A program made the translations under genes and the position numbers. The notes beneath the pieces are model-generated. The model did not search any database, had not been told where the DNA came from, and saw only the letters and a program-made list of their open reading frames with translations. From Prochilodus magdalenae (taxonomy: Eukaryota; Chordata; Actinopteri; Characiformes; Prochilodontidae), in assembly GCA_024036415.1 (NCBI GenBank), contig JAMWET010001254.1:124001-188000 (forward strand): a DNA stretch of 64,000 nt, given 5' to 3'. The first letter of the stretch is position 1, and each line of letters starts with the position of its first letter. Shown one piece after another: positions 1 to 11,744 of the stretch.

Positions 1-370
1 GGATAAGGGAAGATTGTATGTGTCAAAAAATAATGGAGTTCGGCTTCATTCGTTCATCAGATAATGACAGGGTGGCTTTCTGACTTCATGTATTTACCCG
101 TTCCATCTCTTCTCTCCCTCTCCGGCATTGCTTGGTTTAATCAAAATAAACTATGATTGTTATTCCCGGGCCACGAAGGCCGTGCCATTTGTTTTTGATT
201 TGCATGCTGGGCGGCGGAGAGGGAAATCTCTCTCATACCATTGCCTCAGCACATACACACTACACGGTCTCACACTCCCTCTCTCTCCCCAAAAAGGCAA
301 CGCAGGGCAAACAAATGCATATGATATTTGTATCTAGGTGTCCTTCGGAGTAAGCGTATGTACCCTCGTC
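1..370. other. Unassigned unique sequence
   Basis: No gene, repeat family or splice-flanked open frame was recognised. The short frames here do not resemble known proteins and have no supporting signals. Confidence 0.4.
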
Positions 371-845
371 ATCAAAAGAATAGTTGCACCCAGAAGGAAG
401 TGTGGGATGGCAGTGCTATTGGGAAGGAAGATAAAGGTTACCAGGATCAATAAACGATGATAATTGTAGGCTGATATGATCAGTATTTATTGAGCTACAC
501 ATACAGAACTAGTGTCTGTCAGTATGGTGCCTGACCAGATGTCTCGGCATGGAGTTGCAGAGGCTCCTAATGGTTTCCTGTGATAATCCATCCCATGCAG
601 CTTGACTATTCTTACCCAGTTTCTGTGGATTGTGTGGTGGGGGTGGAGGTGGAGTGTAGTCCTGCATCATGCAGCTGTCTGCCAATGGTGCTGGTACTAA
701 CAGAACATCACTGCTCACTGAATGTTTGCAAAACACGTGTGGCAAAGTGGAAAACTTGAATCATTTGCATGTCTCGTGATGTCAAACCCACCCACCAAGT
801 TTCATTCCTGTCTGTTGATTCTTTTTGGGTGCAGCTATTTGAGCA
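371..845 (-). mobile_element. Internally deleted Tc1-like element, family A, both ends
   Basis: Inverted ends are visible: AATAGTTGCACCCAGAAGGA near 380 and, on the other strand, AATAGCTGCACCCAAAAAG near 843. Read on the minus strand the interior encodes a broken transposase tail (QAAWDGLSQETIRSLCNSM). The central catalytic part is absent and this copy is shorter than its relatives at 28416 and 39388. It cannot encode an active enzyme. Tc1/mariner assignment rests on the protein tail and on comparison with the other copies in the window. Confidence 0.8.
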
Positions 846-1734
846 ACCAGTTCTTGAGTACCTGTGCACACCCTTATTCCTTCATTTTCCTTTCTCATTC
901 GTTTTTAGAGTCATAAAATAAACAGTGTTAACGAGTTTCCAATCAGCTGTCCAGTGCTAACTGCCTTGAAATTTTTAAGATGTAAATTTAGCTGAAAAAA
1001 AAAAAAAGGTAATTCTATGTATTTAAATACACTTTACAATCACATTAACTTGCATCAAAGCAGCTATTGTCTACTGGCTTTCATATCTTGTTAGAACCCC
1101 CCCCCCTCCCCAATGTTATCTAGGACGTGCAACGACTGTTATCTGTTTATGTTCCATGGTGAAGCCAAATGTCTTCGCTAGCATCTGAAGAATGCTACAT
1201 ATGTGCATCTTTGTGAGGGTTTGGAAGCCATCAACAGGGCTCAACCTGCTCCTGGGCATTACAGCATCTGCTTTGCAGGCTAGGAATCCCCAGCATGCAG
1301 AGAATTGTCATCATAAGCCCCTTTAAAGAAAAAGCATTTTGCAATAATTGTACAACAGGCTAGTTAGTACCTTGTGAGAGTTATATACAGGGTATACATA
1401 CTGTATATGCATGCATTGGTGGGCAAAGCATCTGGGTTGCTCGATTCAGAAGAGCAATTATATGGTTATATCAAGATATCAAAGCTCTGATATGTAATCT
1501 GCTGTTTATTAAAACACAATCAGCAGGACTGATCAAAGTTCTTTTAAAAAGGCATCAAAAATGTGGCCTCAAATAACTTCTGTGTTCCGCCCACACATGC
1601 TTTCTTTCGTAACAGTGAGCTACATTTAGCTACAAATGAGCTGAAATTCCTTCGGGAACAATGAAGTCTATCTATACAACTTTAGGAACAATTCCAGTCA
1701 CCCTAAAGCGAAACTGCTTTTATTGTTTAGAGCT
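846..1734. other. Unassigned sequence with homopolymer runs
   Basis: A poly-A run lies near 996-1008 and a C run near 1098-1106. Otherwise nothing was recognised; no frame is longer than chance. Confidence 0.35.
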
Positions 1735-2500
1735 GCTGAATAATAAAGTAACCAAAACATGCAATACCTCCACAGGCACGAAGGACAGAGGCGATTTGAT
1801 TGGATCGCGTATGGACTGAACAAGTTTCTGGATGCAGGCCTCGTCAGTGTTCAGACACTCCTGCATCAAAGAATTGTGCAGTTGGTTCAGATTTCGTGGA
1901 TGCCCTCCCTCTTCCCTGGCACAATTCAAAGGATTTTCCTGTAGACTGGGATTTTAGCCACTGCTGGGAGAACCAAATTACCATACGCTTCCATACACCT
2001 GAATGCTGTGTTTAGGGAACCAGCCTGGTAAACCGACAGTAACAAATGAAGTGCCCTTGAGAAAGGGCTAGTTTGTTTATTCATCACTCACCGGGCACCA
2101 TGGATAGGGCTACCCACTGCTCCAGGCAAGTGTGCTCTATGCCTGTTGTGTGCGTGTGTGTGTGTCGGTTGGTTACATGCAGAAAACAAATTCCTCCATG
2201 TGTAAACAAAAATGGCAAGAAATGGCTCAAAACCTCTCTACTCAGAGAATGGCAGGCTTCACTTAAAAATCTACTACTTCCTTCACACTATGGTCTTCGG
2301 TAGCCCAGATGCAGTCGCTCCTTTTAGCCAATCATTAACATCTGTTTGGAGCCATTTTCCACACACGGAACAAGACATTCACTGCACTGTACCACCTCAA
2401 ACTATGGATCCTGTCACTCACACCCCACAGGTATTTATATCCCCATCATCCTCGTACAGCGTCATCTCCAGCAGCCTCAAGTTACTGCCACCATAAAGAT
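1735..2500 (-). mobile_element. Tc1-like element remnant, family C, interrupted by a SINE-like insert
   Basis: Two blocks, about 1735-2003 and 2266-2500, align with the better copy at 48590-49080 on the same strand. On the minus strand they correspond to the helix-turn-helix region (downstream block boundary) and to the stretch ending near NCAREEGGHPRNLNQLHNSL. Frameshifts break it. The 260 bp between the blocks are foreign and listed separately. No terminal inverted repeats could be defined. Confidence 0.65.
2004..2265 (+). mobile_element. SINE-like insertion inside a Tc1 remnant
   Basis: The block splits an otherwise collinear Tc1-like copy. It contains a teleost SINE-type body (GCCCTTGAGAAAGGGC, GGCTACCCACTGCTCC, a short TGTGTG run) and a tail resembling the common fish motif ending in AACAAATTCCTCCATGTGT. 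The exact target duplication cannot be read because both copies are diverged. A related tail fragment occurs at 16858-16895. Confidence 0.5.
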
Positions 2501-4068
2501 GCAAGGGGACTCAATTTTTCGCCCAGAGAGATTATCAATGGTATTTAATTATACAAAAATACTGTACATATCCTGAAACAGTTTCTTACCAGGAGGAAGT
2601 TTCTTACTTCTTTTTAGAAGTCGCTTTACTGGCTAGTATGATCGTGCCTTATCAAGAAGATTGGGTACTCAGATAGGGTTTGGTGCCATTTGAGTATCGT
2701 TAGGGAAGCAATATGAAAGATATTTAATTGAAGACATTCCAACATTAACTGTTGTCAACACAGTGTGTTAGCATGCTAACTACTTAGCTCCGGCCCATCC
2801 CGTCTTGTAACACCACTGTCTTGTAATACCACTTTGCACCTCAAGAGGTGACCGCAGGTCTTTTATAATGGTGTTGTAGAGAGTTCAGCAAACATAAGCT
2901 AGTTAAGAAGCCATCATGATTAGCATTTACGCTAGTGGCCACAGAGAGTTGTGTGTGTGGAAATTTGTGTGCAGAACAGTGCAGTCAATAAGCTAACTGG
3001 CTACTATGCTAGCTAATTAGCCTAGTTAGGTACTTTAAAATGACAAGAAAGACTATTCGTTATTAATCAGCATCGAGTCAAACGAGGGGATGAAAAAGTA
3101 GCACTGACTAATCACAGTTCTGTAACATCCCAGCGTTCATTTTCCTCTACAGGTTTGATTACTTAAACACAGGCAGCGGATGAAAGGAGTATATAAATGC
3201 ACTCACAAAGCAATACACTTAACCATCCATAAAGCATAGCTGAATGACCTAATGAATTCTCAATCTCTGATTAAACTGGTAGAGTTGCCCTTAAATCGCA
3301 AGGCAGGTTGAAGAGAGTTCAAACACTAAAGCAGTGCGAGTCAACACAGGAGATACAGGCATGCCAGCCATGAACGGAATGAGCGTCAAGCATGGAAAAC
3401 AGCTTGCCCTTGTACTGTACAAGCCAAACGCTCCGCAATATAAATGTAAGACGACAGACAGACAAAGAAAGAACGAAAGAAATAAAGAAAGACAGAAAAA
3501 TAAAGTGGACATGGCCGCTCCAATCCACACTGAGGATCTGATGATTCGTCAGAGCCTGAAAAAGACAGGGGAGGCAGGACAGGCATAGAAAAACAGAAAC
3601 AGATAGACAGGAAAAGGGAACGGTCAGATCAGATAAAGATAGAGAGACAAATTGAAAGTGCTCTTGGGCGAGTTTCTTTTCATCTGCTATAATAGAGCTC
3701 GAACCCTTATCTGATCTCAGGTCAGTATGATGTACAATGAGACCTTTATTGCAGCTGAACCTTTTCCTGCTAGTTCTCATGAACTCCATCAAGAGGTATG
3801 AGGTATGGCAGGTATGTCAACATACGATAAGACAAAAACAAACGAATGCTGCAAAAATAGAAGAACTTTTCAACTGTCAAAAGTAACTTGCCATGAACAG
3901 CCAACTACAACATGCTTCCTCCAGTTTATCCCAAGATCTTTCTTTCCAGTTCACCCAGTGGTGATATGGAAAAGAGTCCGTACAGTCTTCATGAATTTGG
4001 CGGCTCAAAGAAAAAATTTCCTTCTTAGGATCATGTTTTTCACACTCATGCTTTCACACTCACGCATG
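2501..4068. other. Unassigned sequence, partly purine-rich
   Basis: No gene recognised. The stretch at about 3430-3660 is strongly purine-biased on the plus strand (GAAAGAAAGACAGAAA-like), which produces long but meaningless open frames opposite it. TAGC-rich simple sequence occurs near 2770-3030. Confidence 0.35.
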
Positions 4069-4360
4069 CTAGATGACTCGACATGGAGTTGTAAAGGTTG
4101 TTGGTCATCTCCATCAAGACTAAAGCGGGACTTGTCCCACTGCCATTCTGAGTCACTCCAGTCTGCCTTTAATGATGTTGACGTGATAAGGGCAGTCATC
4201 GTAACGGTCTGCGGGCATGTAGTCCTGCATCGTGCAGCCGTCTGCCAATGGTGCTTGTATTAACAGGATGACTTCTATAGGACATCACTGCTCACTGATT
4301 GATTGCAATCATGGTTGTGGGGTCACTCGTGTACAGCAATAAGACCCATCCTTGCTTACG
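4069..4360 (-). mobile_element. Tc1-like fragment, family A
   Basis: This aligns with parts of family A (for example 39700-39990): the segment around GTCATCTCCATCAAGACTAA, a transposase stretch, and AGTCCTGCATCGTGCAGCC. Both termini are missing. On its right it runs directly into a different Tc1-like family in opposite orientation, so this is a recombinant or nested junction. Confidence 0.65.
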
Positions 4361-4370
4361 GAGGAATAAG

Positions 4371-4805
4371 CCCATGGGGTTGTTTTTCAGGGGTCGGCCT
4401 AAAGGCCTTAAGCTCCAATGAAGGCAACTCTGCAGGGCTGTGTCCCAGCGCACAGAGCAAGGCCCAGAAAGGCATGGTTGGGTGAGTTTGGTGTGAAAGA
4501 CCTTGACTGACCCACACAGAGTCCTGTACACAAACCCATCCAACACCTTTGGGATGAACTAGAACGAAAATTGCGAGCCAGACCATCTCGTCCAACATCA
4601 GTGTCTGACTTCACAAATGCTGTTCTGGATGAGCAGGCAAAAATTCCCCACAGAGATGCTCCAAAACCTTGTGGAAACCCTTCTCAGAAGAGCTGCAAAG
4701 AGGGGACAAACTCCATAGTAATGCCTATGGATTTAGAGTGGAATGTCAAAAGCTCCTCCTGTAGGTATAATGCGTGTGTCCCCATACTTTTGTCCATAAA
4801 GTGCA
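4371..4805 (+). pseudogene. Tc1-like transposase C-terminal remnant, family B, with 3' end
   Basis: In one frame the sequence reads KPIQHLWDELERKLRARP, the conserved region around the third catalytic residue of Tc1 transposases. The usual Glu of the PIE-H-LW motif is Gln here (PIQHLW), so the triad is broken. Downstream are a decayed C-terminal tail and the terminal motif CATACTTTTGTCCATA near 4787-4800, the family's inverted-repeat end. The first two-thirds of the gene are missing. The same family appears in opposite orientation at 6135 and 26062. Confidence 0.75.
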
Positions 4806-5595
4806 TCACTGATTACCACCAGCATTTAAAGCTGCCATCTTTGGCTCTAAATGCAACAAATGGAGAGTGGTCTCGGAGGTTTGCATAGTGCTGCAGAAGA
4901 GAGCTGCAGATTAGAATGATGAGATCTTACACTTCTATTATGGAAATATTCAGCTAAAACACTGCAGAGCGATGAGTCAGACGCAGGACAGTTAAGCCAT
5001 CTGGGAGACAATATTTTGATCACAGCGAGAAAGGACTGTTACTTGGTAGCTTAGGTCTGTCACCGAGTCTTAATGTCAGGGTGGGGGTGGAGTAAATGAG
5101 ATTAAGAGGAGATCTTATTTAGTACATGTCTTTCCATAGAAGCCCTTATTTTAATTCTGCCAAACCCTCAGGAGCATCGGAATGAGAGAAACATAGATAT
5201 GACTGGATTAGAAGATTAGAGCCCCAATAAAAAACGATTAAGCCGGATGTTTGCCATTCACAAAGTTCGCAGGGGTTTTGTTCTGCAGGGTCTATAGTGT
5301 TCACTGTGCTCATTTGGCTGTGGTACAGGTAGCCAACAATACCTAGTTTATAACTACCATACTTAGAACCAAATAGAAAAGGGAGTACCACAAAACATCA
5401 GGCCATTCTTTTGCAGACTACTATATTTCTCATTTATATCAGATATTCTGATCTGGGTCACTTCATGCTCTAGATGGCTACAATAGTCTGCTCAACAAAT
5501 GCAGATGCGCTCATGGCCAAAACAGGCGGCCTCTGTAGCCAGTGACATTTCCCCTCCAACAAGTTCCTGCAGATAACTCCACATACCTGAAACAA
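4806..5595. other. Unassigned sequence
   Basis: No gene, tandem repeat or recognisable mobile element was seen. Confidence 0.35.
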
Positions 5596-5743
5596 GTATT
5601 CCACAAAGCAGGATTTCGCAGTTAGCCAGATATCTTCAGCCTAAAGTCAAGCCTGTCCAATAAGAAGAGAGTTCTGATAGGACAGTCCTTATCGCCAAAC
5701 TCAAGTTATTTGGTTAACTGAGAAATCCTGTTTTGTGGAATAC
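5596..5743. mobile_element. 148-bp MITE with 21-bp inverted ends
   Basis: The left end GTATTCCACAAAGCAGGATT and the reverse complement of the right end GTATTCCACAAAACAGGATT differ at one base. If the outer GTA/TAC are treated as target, the flanking dinucleotide is TA. There is no coding capacity. Superfamily cannot be settled from 148 bp. Confidence 0.75.
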
Positions 5744-5764
5744 AGCCGAGATATAACATAGACC

Positions 5765-5765
<1 letters not shown>

Positions 5766-5803
<38 letters not shown>
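5766..5803. repeat. (CA)n microsatellite
   Basis: Nearly uninterrupted CA dinucleotides over about 36 bp. Confidence 0.95.
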
Positions 5804-6134
5804 CCATCACTACAAACATTCCACCCACTTTTCACACATGTTCATTCAGTCTCGCCACATATTTGAATATCAGTTGCGTGTCGTCGTAGTCATTGCCAGG
5901 CTCTTCCTCACCACACATACAAGCACATATGATTCAGCTCATTCTTCAAGCTGTAAGCAGAGCATTAGACCTCCGTTTCCTGGAAAGAGTCACAACATCC
6001 TTCAAAACTTAGTGGAACTATCCTTCCTAGTGGAATACCCGTGAATGCAAATGGCACGCGTGTGAGGGAGACAATGCTTATTTACAGACACAACAAGCCT
6101 AATGCATAACAGCATCCAACCATCGCACCCATGA

Positions 6135-6512
6135 CCTTGTTGGACATCCCATTCCAAAACCATGCACATCAACACAGAGTTGCCCAATTTATATCTGTGT
6201 GTGGAGGAATTTGCACTCAAGAGGATTTGTAACGTTAGGTGCTGATGTCGGAGAAGGCCGGGCTACCATTCAACGTTATGTGAGATGGAGGTCAGGGCTC
6301 TGTGAGGTCCACTGGAGTTTCTTCACACGACAACAACAAATCGTATCTTACTAGACCTGGGTTTGAACACAGAGGCTCAGTCATGCTGGGACAGTAAACG
6401 GCCTTTCCCAAATGGGTGCCACAAAGTCGGAAGCATGAAATTTTCTTATCGTAGCAATAACATCACTTCGTTCACTTGAACCAAGGGACCCAAACCCTGA
6501 AAAACAGCCCCA
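6135..6512 (-). mobile_element. Tc1-like fragment, family B
   Basis: Motifs of the same family as 26062-26735 are present in order: GGACATCCCATTCCAAAACC near the left, CAAAGTCGGAAGCATGAAAT, and AAACCCTGAAAAACAGCCCC at the right. The transposase reading frame (minus strand) is destroyed by indels. Confidence 0.7.
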
Positions 6513-6558
6513 GAAAAAAAAAAAAAACAATTGTTTCATTTGTTCTCTTGTTTGGGGA

Positions 6559-6590
<32 letters not shown>

Positions 6591-6591
6591 G
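6559..6591. repeat. (TAA)n microsatellite
   Basis: About ten TAA trinucleotides; it creates the poly-Leu minus-strand frame, which is not a gene. Confidence 0.9.
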
Positions 6592-6600
6592 CTCATCTAT

Positions 6601-7050
6601 GGTACCACTCAGTTTGGACACCCCCAGCTAAATTGTTGTTGATGATCTTAAAGACGCTACAGTACTCTTGATGCGTCACAGTGTTATTTTTCTCCATATC
6701 TCCACCTCTAATATATATTTAGTGGTGTAAAACTTTGATCTCTTTTTCTGCACAGTGTAAAAGCTCTAGTTCTCCTTTCAGTTTAGTGAATATTCATGAT
6801 GGACAGACCAATAGAATTGCTCCAAACCTGCTGTTGACACAGATCCAGAAAAATAAGCTCTAGAAATAAAGCTTGTTCCATCAGCCTACACTGCAGGTTA
6901 AGAAAGCTGGTCCATCCCCCTGTAAAATTCCATACTGAAGGTTTTTAAATGTGGACTGTATAATTCCATGAGTGCCATTTTATAGTTTGATGTCTTCACT
7001 TTTATTATACAGTAAAGTATTAAGATAAACAGAAGAAGCTATGATGAGCT
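6601..7050. mobile_element. Non-autonomous DNA element, MITE family G, copy 1
   Basis: The left end (CAGTTTGGACACCCCCAGCT) is a diverged version of the better inverted terminus in the copy at 41646. The body motif AGTTTAGTGAATATTCATGA is shared by all four copies (24908, 41646, 63337). There is no open frame of note. The right inverted end is decayed. Confidence 0.75.
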
Positions 7051-8324
7051 GTATCTAATCTTTTGCTTGTCCTTACAGCCAGGAGAAAGGGTGCAGTAAT
7101 GCTTGGCCGAGTGCAGCTATGCAAACAAGCACAACTGGCAAGTCGATACTGTTGGAGGTGGACACTGGTTGTTTAAAAGTAGAACAAGGGACAAAGATGC
7201 TAAACCTGAAATTTCAGCATGCTGTAAATGACAGTGCTGAAATGAGGCAAAGGGGTCAGCTGCTGTTTCTTTTTGGAAAAAACGACAGCATCAGTAGCCG
7301 CAACACCCTGGCTTGCATCGCCCTTGTCTGTACCCCCTTTGTCTGTCTTCATGTTTTGTTTTCCTTCAGTCCCTGCCGTTAAAACTGCATACAGCTTACA
7401 GTTACCTTTATTGGGATTATGTAACATTGTTATATGCATTGCTTTACTGCCTAACACTGCAGGGGAAGTAATCTTTGGAACTCGTTTACATACCACATCT
7501 ACACCAAACCAGTATGCCCCCACCCCTCAAAAAAAAAAAAAAAAAAACCCACAACCACACAATCCTAGAAGTGTTGAGTTTCACTGGGCCCTTGATTCAG
7601 GCTCTTTACAATGCACAGCTATTATGGCAGCTATTGTAGGTGAGACACCTATTGAAAAGCAAATGAGCTTCTGCAGCATGGTGATAGCTGCTCCCAGGAT
7701 GGACGAGTAATTGTAATGATGCACACTTTGTTTCAAGCACATCTTTTCTGAGCACTCGTCCTAAATTTCACACAAGCCCAGTGTAATCTGCATTGAAATG
7801 TACCCAAACGCTTTCAGCCCCTGCACCCTTGCGCGCTCTGACACACAAACACAGTAGCTTGTACTCCTATCTTAGTTACTTCTGTGGTTATATTCTGCTC
7901 TGCTACAGCCATAGCCTTAAAGGAAAAACTCCACCTGCAATATATATGACATATGGTTATTACTAGATGCAATAACCCTAGTGCGTTTTCATGTACTTTG
8001 AACAGCTCATACTCAAGAGTCCAATGGCCAATAGCTAAACTTCCTCAGTAATGTTCATCTGAATTACTTTCAGTCAAAGACAACAGGTGCGTCCAAATTG
8101 TGTATTGAATACTAACTAGTGTTTGGGTATGTAGTGTATAGTACAGTAACAGATTTCAAAGTTGAGTATACTCCACAAGGCACACTTTGAATCAACCAGT
8201 CTTTGAGTGTGATAATGATGGATGCTATTGTCCCACAATGCAGCGGGAAATGGAAAGAAAGGAGCTGCTCACATATGGATGATTTCGAACAAAAATTGCA
8301 TAAAAGTCAAAAAATAAAAGTCAG
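7051..8324. other. Unassigned sequence with a poly-A run
   Basis: A poly-A run lies at about 7530-7548. The open frames at 7119-7710 have no recognisable domain, no splice support and use ordinary intergenic composition. Confidence 0.35.
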
Positions 8325-8690
8325 AGAAAAGCGGGACTCGTCACTGAAGATGACACACTACCATTCTGAGTCACTCCATGACAGTCTGGCACGACACCAT
8401 TGCAGTCTTTGGTGGCAATGTTGACATTGTGTTAAGAGTAGCCATCTGCATAGAGTTGCAGAGGTTTCTAATTGTGTCCTGCAATAATCCATCCCATGCA
8501 GCTTGAATATTCTCACACAGTTCCTGCAGATGTTGCGATAGGGGAGGAGGTGGAGTGACACCAGGCTATCTGGATGTGTGTCAACAAGTCGTTTATCTTG
8601 GCGCTGACCACGGTGTCTCCACATACGGATTCGTTGGTGGTCTCCACAAAGACAAAAGCGGGACTCATCACTGAAGATGACCCATGTGTA
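8325..8690 (-). mobile_element. Tc1-like family A fragment with rearranged order
   Basis: Both halves contain the motif GGGACTCGTCACTGAAGATGA or its near match GGGACTCATCACTGAAGATGA (about 8333 and 8660). The minus-strand tail QAAW-like segment and the PPPP-type deletion junction (GGAGGAGGTGGAGTGACACC) are present. Part of the element is therefore duplicated or inserted into another copy. Terminal repeats are absent. Confidence 0.7.
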
Positions 8691-9689
8691 TTTACACAAC
8701 TATATTTAAATGTTTGCGAGATAACCATCAAATATTGTAGTTGCGGTTGACCTCTATGACATCCATCACATGCACTGAATGACATGACTGAGTAACCCAT
8801 ATAACACTCCAAAGTATGAAAATTATACACCAGTGCTGTATCCTATATTTCAACAGTTCACTTAAACACTGTTGTGCGATTTCCATCTCCGCTCAAAGGT
8901 GTTCCTGTGTGTACACTTCCATTTCCTGTGACCCTGTGCACTCCATCCAACCTAAATATTTATGAGTGTTTGGATGACTCATTCGCGTGCTATGGAAAAT
9001 ACGGGCCGGGCGGCCATCAATCTTCCTCGACCAAAACACTTACGAGGTTAAATCCATGTTTCTCTCTGCTCAAGCCCCGGGCGACCACGGCCCCTCTCGG
9101 ATAAATCAGGTTTGCTAAAGCATGAACTAGTGCAGGTAGAGTGAGAAAAACAAGAAGAAAGGGCAGTGCAGGAGTCCGAAAACCGTTCAGTCACACAAAA
9201 GCTCCAATCACACACCACCGAGAGAGGTGTTGAAAGAAATGCACTTATTCCTACAAGAAATAACTCACTAATGACAGAACTACACCTGGTATGATTGGAA
9301 AAGCCGTCAAAACTGTGCATTAAAGCTATGCATCAAATAAGTCACATTTACATGAAATCCAGGATTATAGAAACAACAATACTTCGGCTAAATCTCATTT
9401 AACCCCTCTTATCAATCAATCAGCCAAAGTTTGCTTCTTTAGGTTTCCACTAGAGCTACAAGGCCAATGGAACTAATGATGGATCCTTACAGCCACCCAA
9501 ACCTTATGTTTAAATAATTAAATGCCTCAACATGTGTCAATATGTAAAATAATGTAAAGCACTTAATTACATTACATCGTTCAAACACGTCAGAGGGCTT
9601 TTACACTATGTGAAAACGTCATGAAGGACAGCTGTACACAAATGCTCCAAAGTGGCTTTGAACACAGTTCACATTAACTTACACCAAAG
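8691..9689. other. Unassigned sequence
   Basis: No gene or recognisable repeat; modest CpG content at 8985-9105 but no exon signals that stand out. Confidence 0.35.
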
Positions 9690-9770
9690 GTAACGGCCGT
9701 TTTGGCCTTTTGTGTAAAGTTACTATTTTGGAGATTATTGTTTTTCTTTGGACAGAGATGATTTGCTAAT
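9690..9770. mobile_element. Terminal fragment of MITE family I
   Basis: TTTGGAGATTATTGTTTTTC followed by TTTGGACAGAGATGAT matches the right end of the copies at 18740 and 59961. The left end is not recognisable. Confidence 0.55.
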
Positions 9771-9863
9771 GTGGTTTTAGCCTCTTCTCTTTTGTTTATT
9801 GTTCTTACCTTTCACTGAAAATTAAGTTTATATAAACAGCTTATATTCCCATAGCATTGCTGC

Positions 9864-9906
9864 TACATACATACATACATACATACATACATACATACAT
9901 ACATAG
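9864..9906. repeat. (ATAC)n microsatellite
   Basis: About ten uninterrupted tetranucleotide units. Confidence 0.95.
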
Positions 9907-11059
9907 GGGCAAATACAGTATGCCCTCTGTAGACAGCAAGTGTGTATATTATCTGGCTCATGCTATAATGCCGGTGTGATCATCACTGGTTATGGTCATG
10001 CTCATGCTCCAGTCCTGAAGCTGTACTGCTTTTTAGGGCTAACAAACATCTGTGGTTTGCCTTATAGGCCATCTTCAAAGAGTGTATCCTATAAAAATTA
10101 ATCTCATTTGATTTCCCATTCCTATTCCAGCATCCAACAGTGCAACAAGTACAATTTTTGTTATTCTGTGGATCTTGCCGAATTTATGCCACCGCCAGTG
10201 ATGTAACTATGATGTCTACTCCAGATTGGTCTATAGATAACATAACGCTACAGCGTCAACGTTACACCAGGTCTATTGGAGAGTACCTATAAGCTTCTAG
10301 AACTTTAATAAAGGAGCAAACTTGTTAGACCAAGTGTATTTTGGCCAATCTGGTACATTTTGTTAGATTCCTGACCAGTTCATTGCATTAAACAAAAGAG
10401 CCAAACCAAATAAAGCTGTAGACAACATGGCGTCCGAGCTTGAGGGCTAGAGGCAGCCCATGGAGAAAGGCTGCTGCAAATAAGGCAGCAGCTGAAAAAC
10501 GGAGCAGCAATACGGAGCAGATAAGGAGATTAATTTACGATCTTTAAACAAACATCTGCAGAATAAGAGCGTTATCCGTGACATAAATTAGGTTTGCATC
10601 ATGCATCCACTCACGCACACAGATATACAACTCCCCATCCGAGCACCAAGGATGGATAGTTATGACTAGCGGATACACCAGCTCAAATTAATGAACCCCT
10701 TCGGCAGAAAACGTATGTTTGCATCCGCCTAAATGAGCAGTCCACAATGAATCCTCACTGCCAGGCCTTTCTATTTAACTGGCCTGTTAGACCACAGCTG
10801 ACTGATGTTCTTCATGCTTAACCATCTACCACAGGAGCTGTAATGTACTAGATGAACAGTAACAATAAGCATCTACTCTCACTGCAGCACTTCTCACCAC
10901 ACCGCAGTATGTCGTACATTTATCCCCGTTATTGTGCTTCTTTGAGTAAAGGAGTTTTGAGAAAATGTACTTACTCTTACTGGAGGCCATTTCTAATAAA
11001 GTGCTTTTACTGTCATGATTTAATTTTTAATAACAGTTATAGGAGCAGAATAAAGACGG
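9907..11059. other. Unassigned sequence
   Basis: No gene recognised. A short ATGGCGTCCGAGCTTGAGGGCTAG frame near 10428 has only a handful of codons and no context. Confidence 0.3.
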
Positions 11060-11560
11060 GATGGGAAAGCATTTCACCCAACTATCACTTACCACTACCC
11101 AACTCAACACCACTTAACCACTGCCCAACACATACCCTTTACTTAACCCCTAATAACATTTATCTATCATTTAATCACTAACTAATACCTTTCCAAACAT
11201 CACTTAACCCCTACCTAACCTTACTAAGATCACTTAACCACTACCCAATACCTGCTTAACCCATACCTGGCCTCACTATCATCACCATCATCATCTAACC
11301 CCTACCTAACTGCACAAACTTCACCTAACCACTACCAAATACCTTCCTAACATCTTCCTTGCACCTTTCTAGCCCCACCTATCACCAGTGTCACTTAACT
11401 CCTACCAACCCCCACAATGATCATGTAACCACTACCTAATACCTTCCTATGCCCTACCTTACCACCATCTAATACCTTCCTAAGCCCTACCCAACGTCAC
11501 ATAACCAGTACTTAATACTTTCTTAACCACTACCTAACACCGCGTCCTACCAAACATGAT
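11060..11560. repeat. Degenerate CACTTAACCACTACC tandem repeat
   Basis: Motifs of the type CACTTAACCACTACCTAATA and CCTTCCTAAC recur at roughly 25-45 bp spacing with many substitutions and length changes. It looks like an old, decayed minisatellite. C/A strand asymmetry is strong. Confidence 0.75.
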
Positions 11561-11744
11561 TAGCCATATTAACCTACAGGCATAGTTAGCTGTCAAGTAT
11601 ATGCCTCTGAGTACTAAAACTTAAAAATAAAAAAAATAAAAAAAGAGCACAAACCAAAAACGACATGACTTCATTACCAGGCTACTAACAGTGCTGTGTA
11701 GGCAACCCTGCTAGTCTGTAGTAACAGCAGAGGAGGGTATATAC

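Noticed and set aside
3319..3792. 157-codon minus-strand frame rich in Ser, Phe and Leu
   Set aside because: It lies opposite a purine-rich stretch; composition explains its length and no domain is visible.
7273..7710. 145-codon frame
   Set aside because: It crosses a poly-A run (Lys tract) and has no domain or splice evidence.
10428..10450. Coding start ATGGCGTCCGAGCTTGAGGG
   Set aside because: A stop follows after eight codons and no donor lies within the frame.
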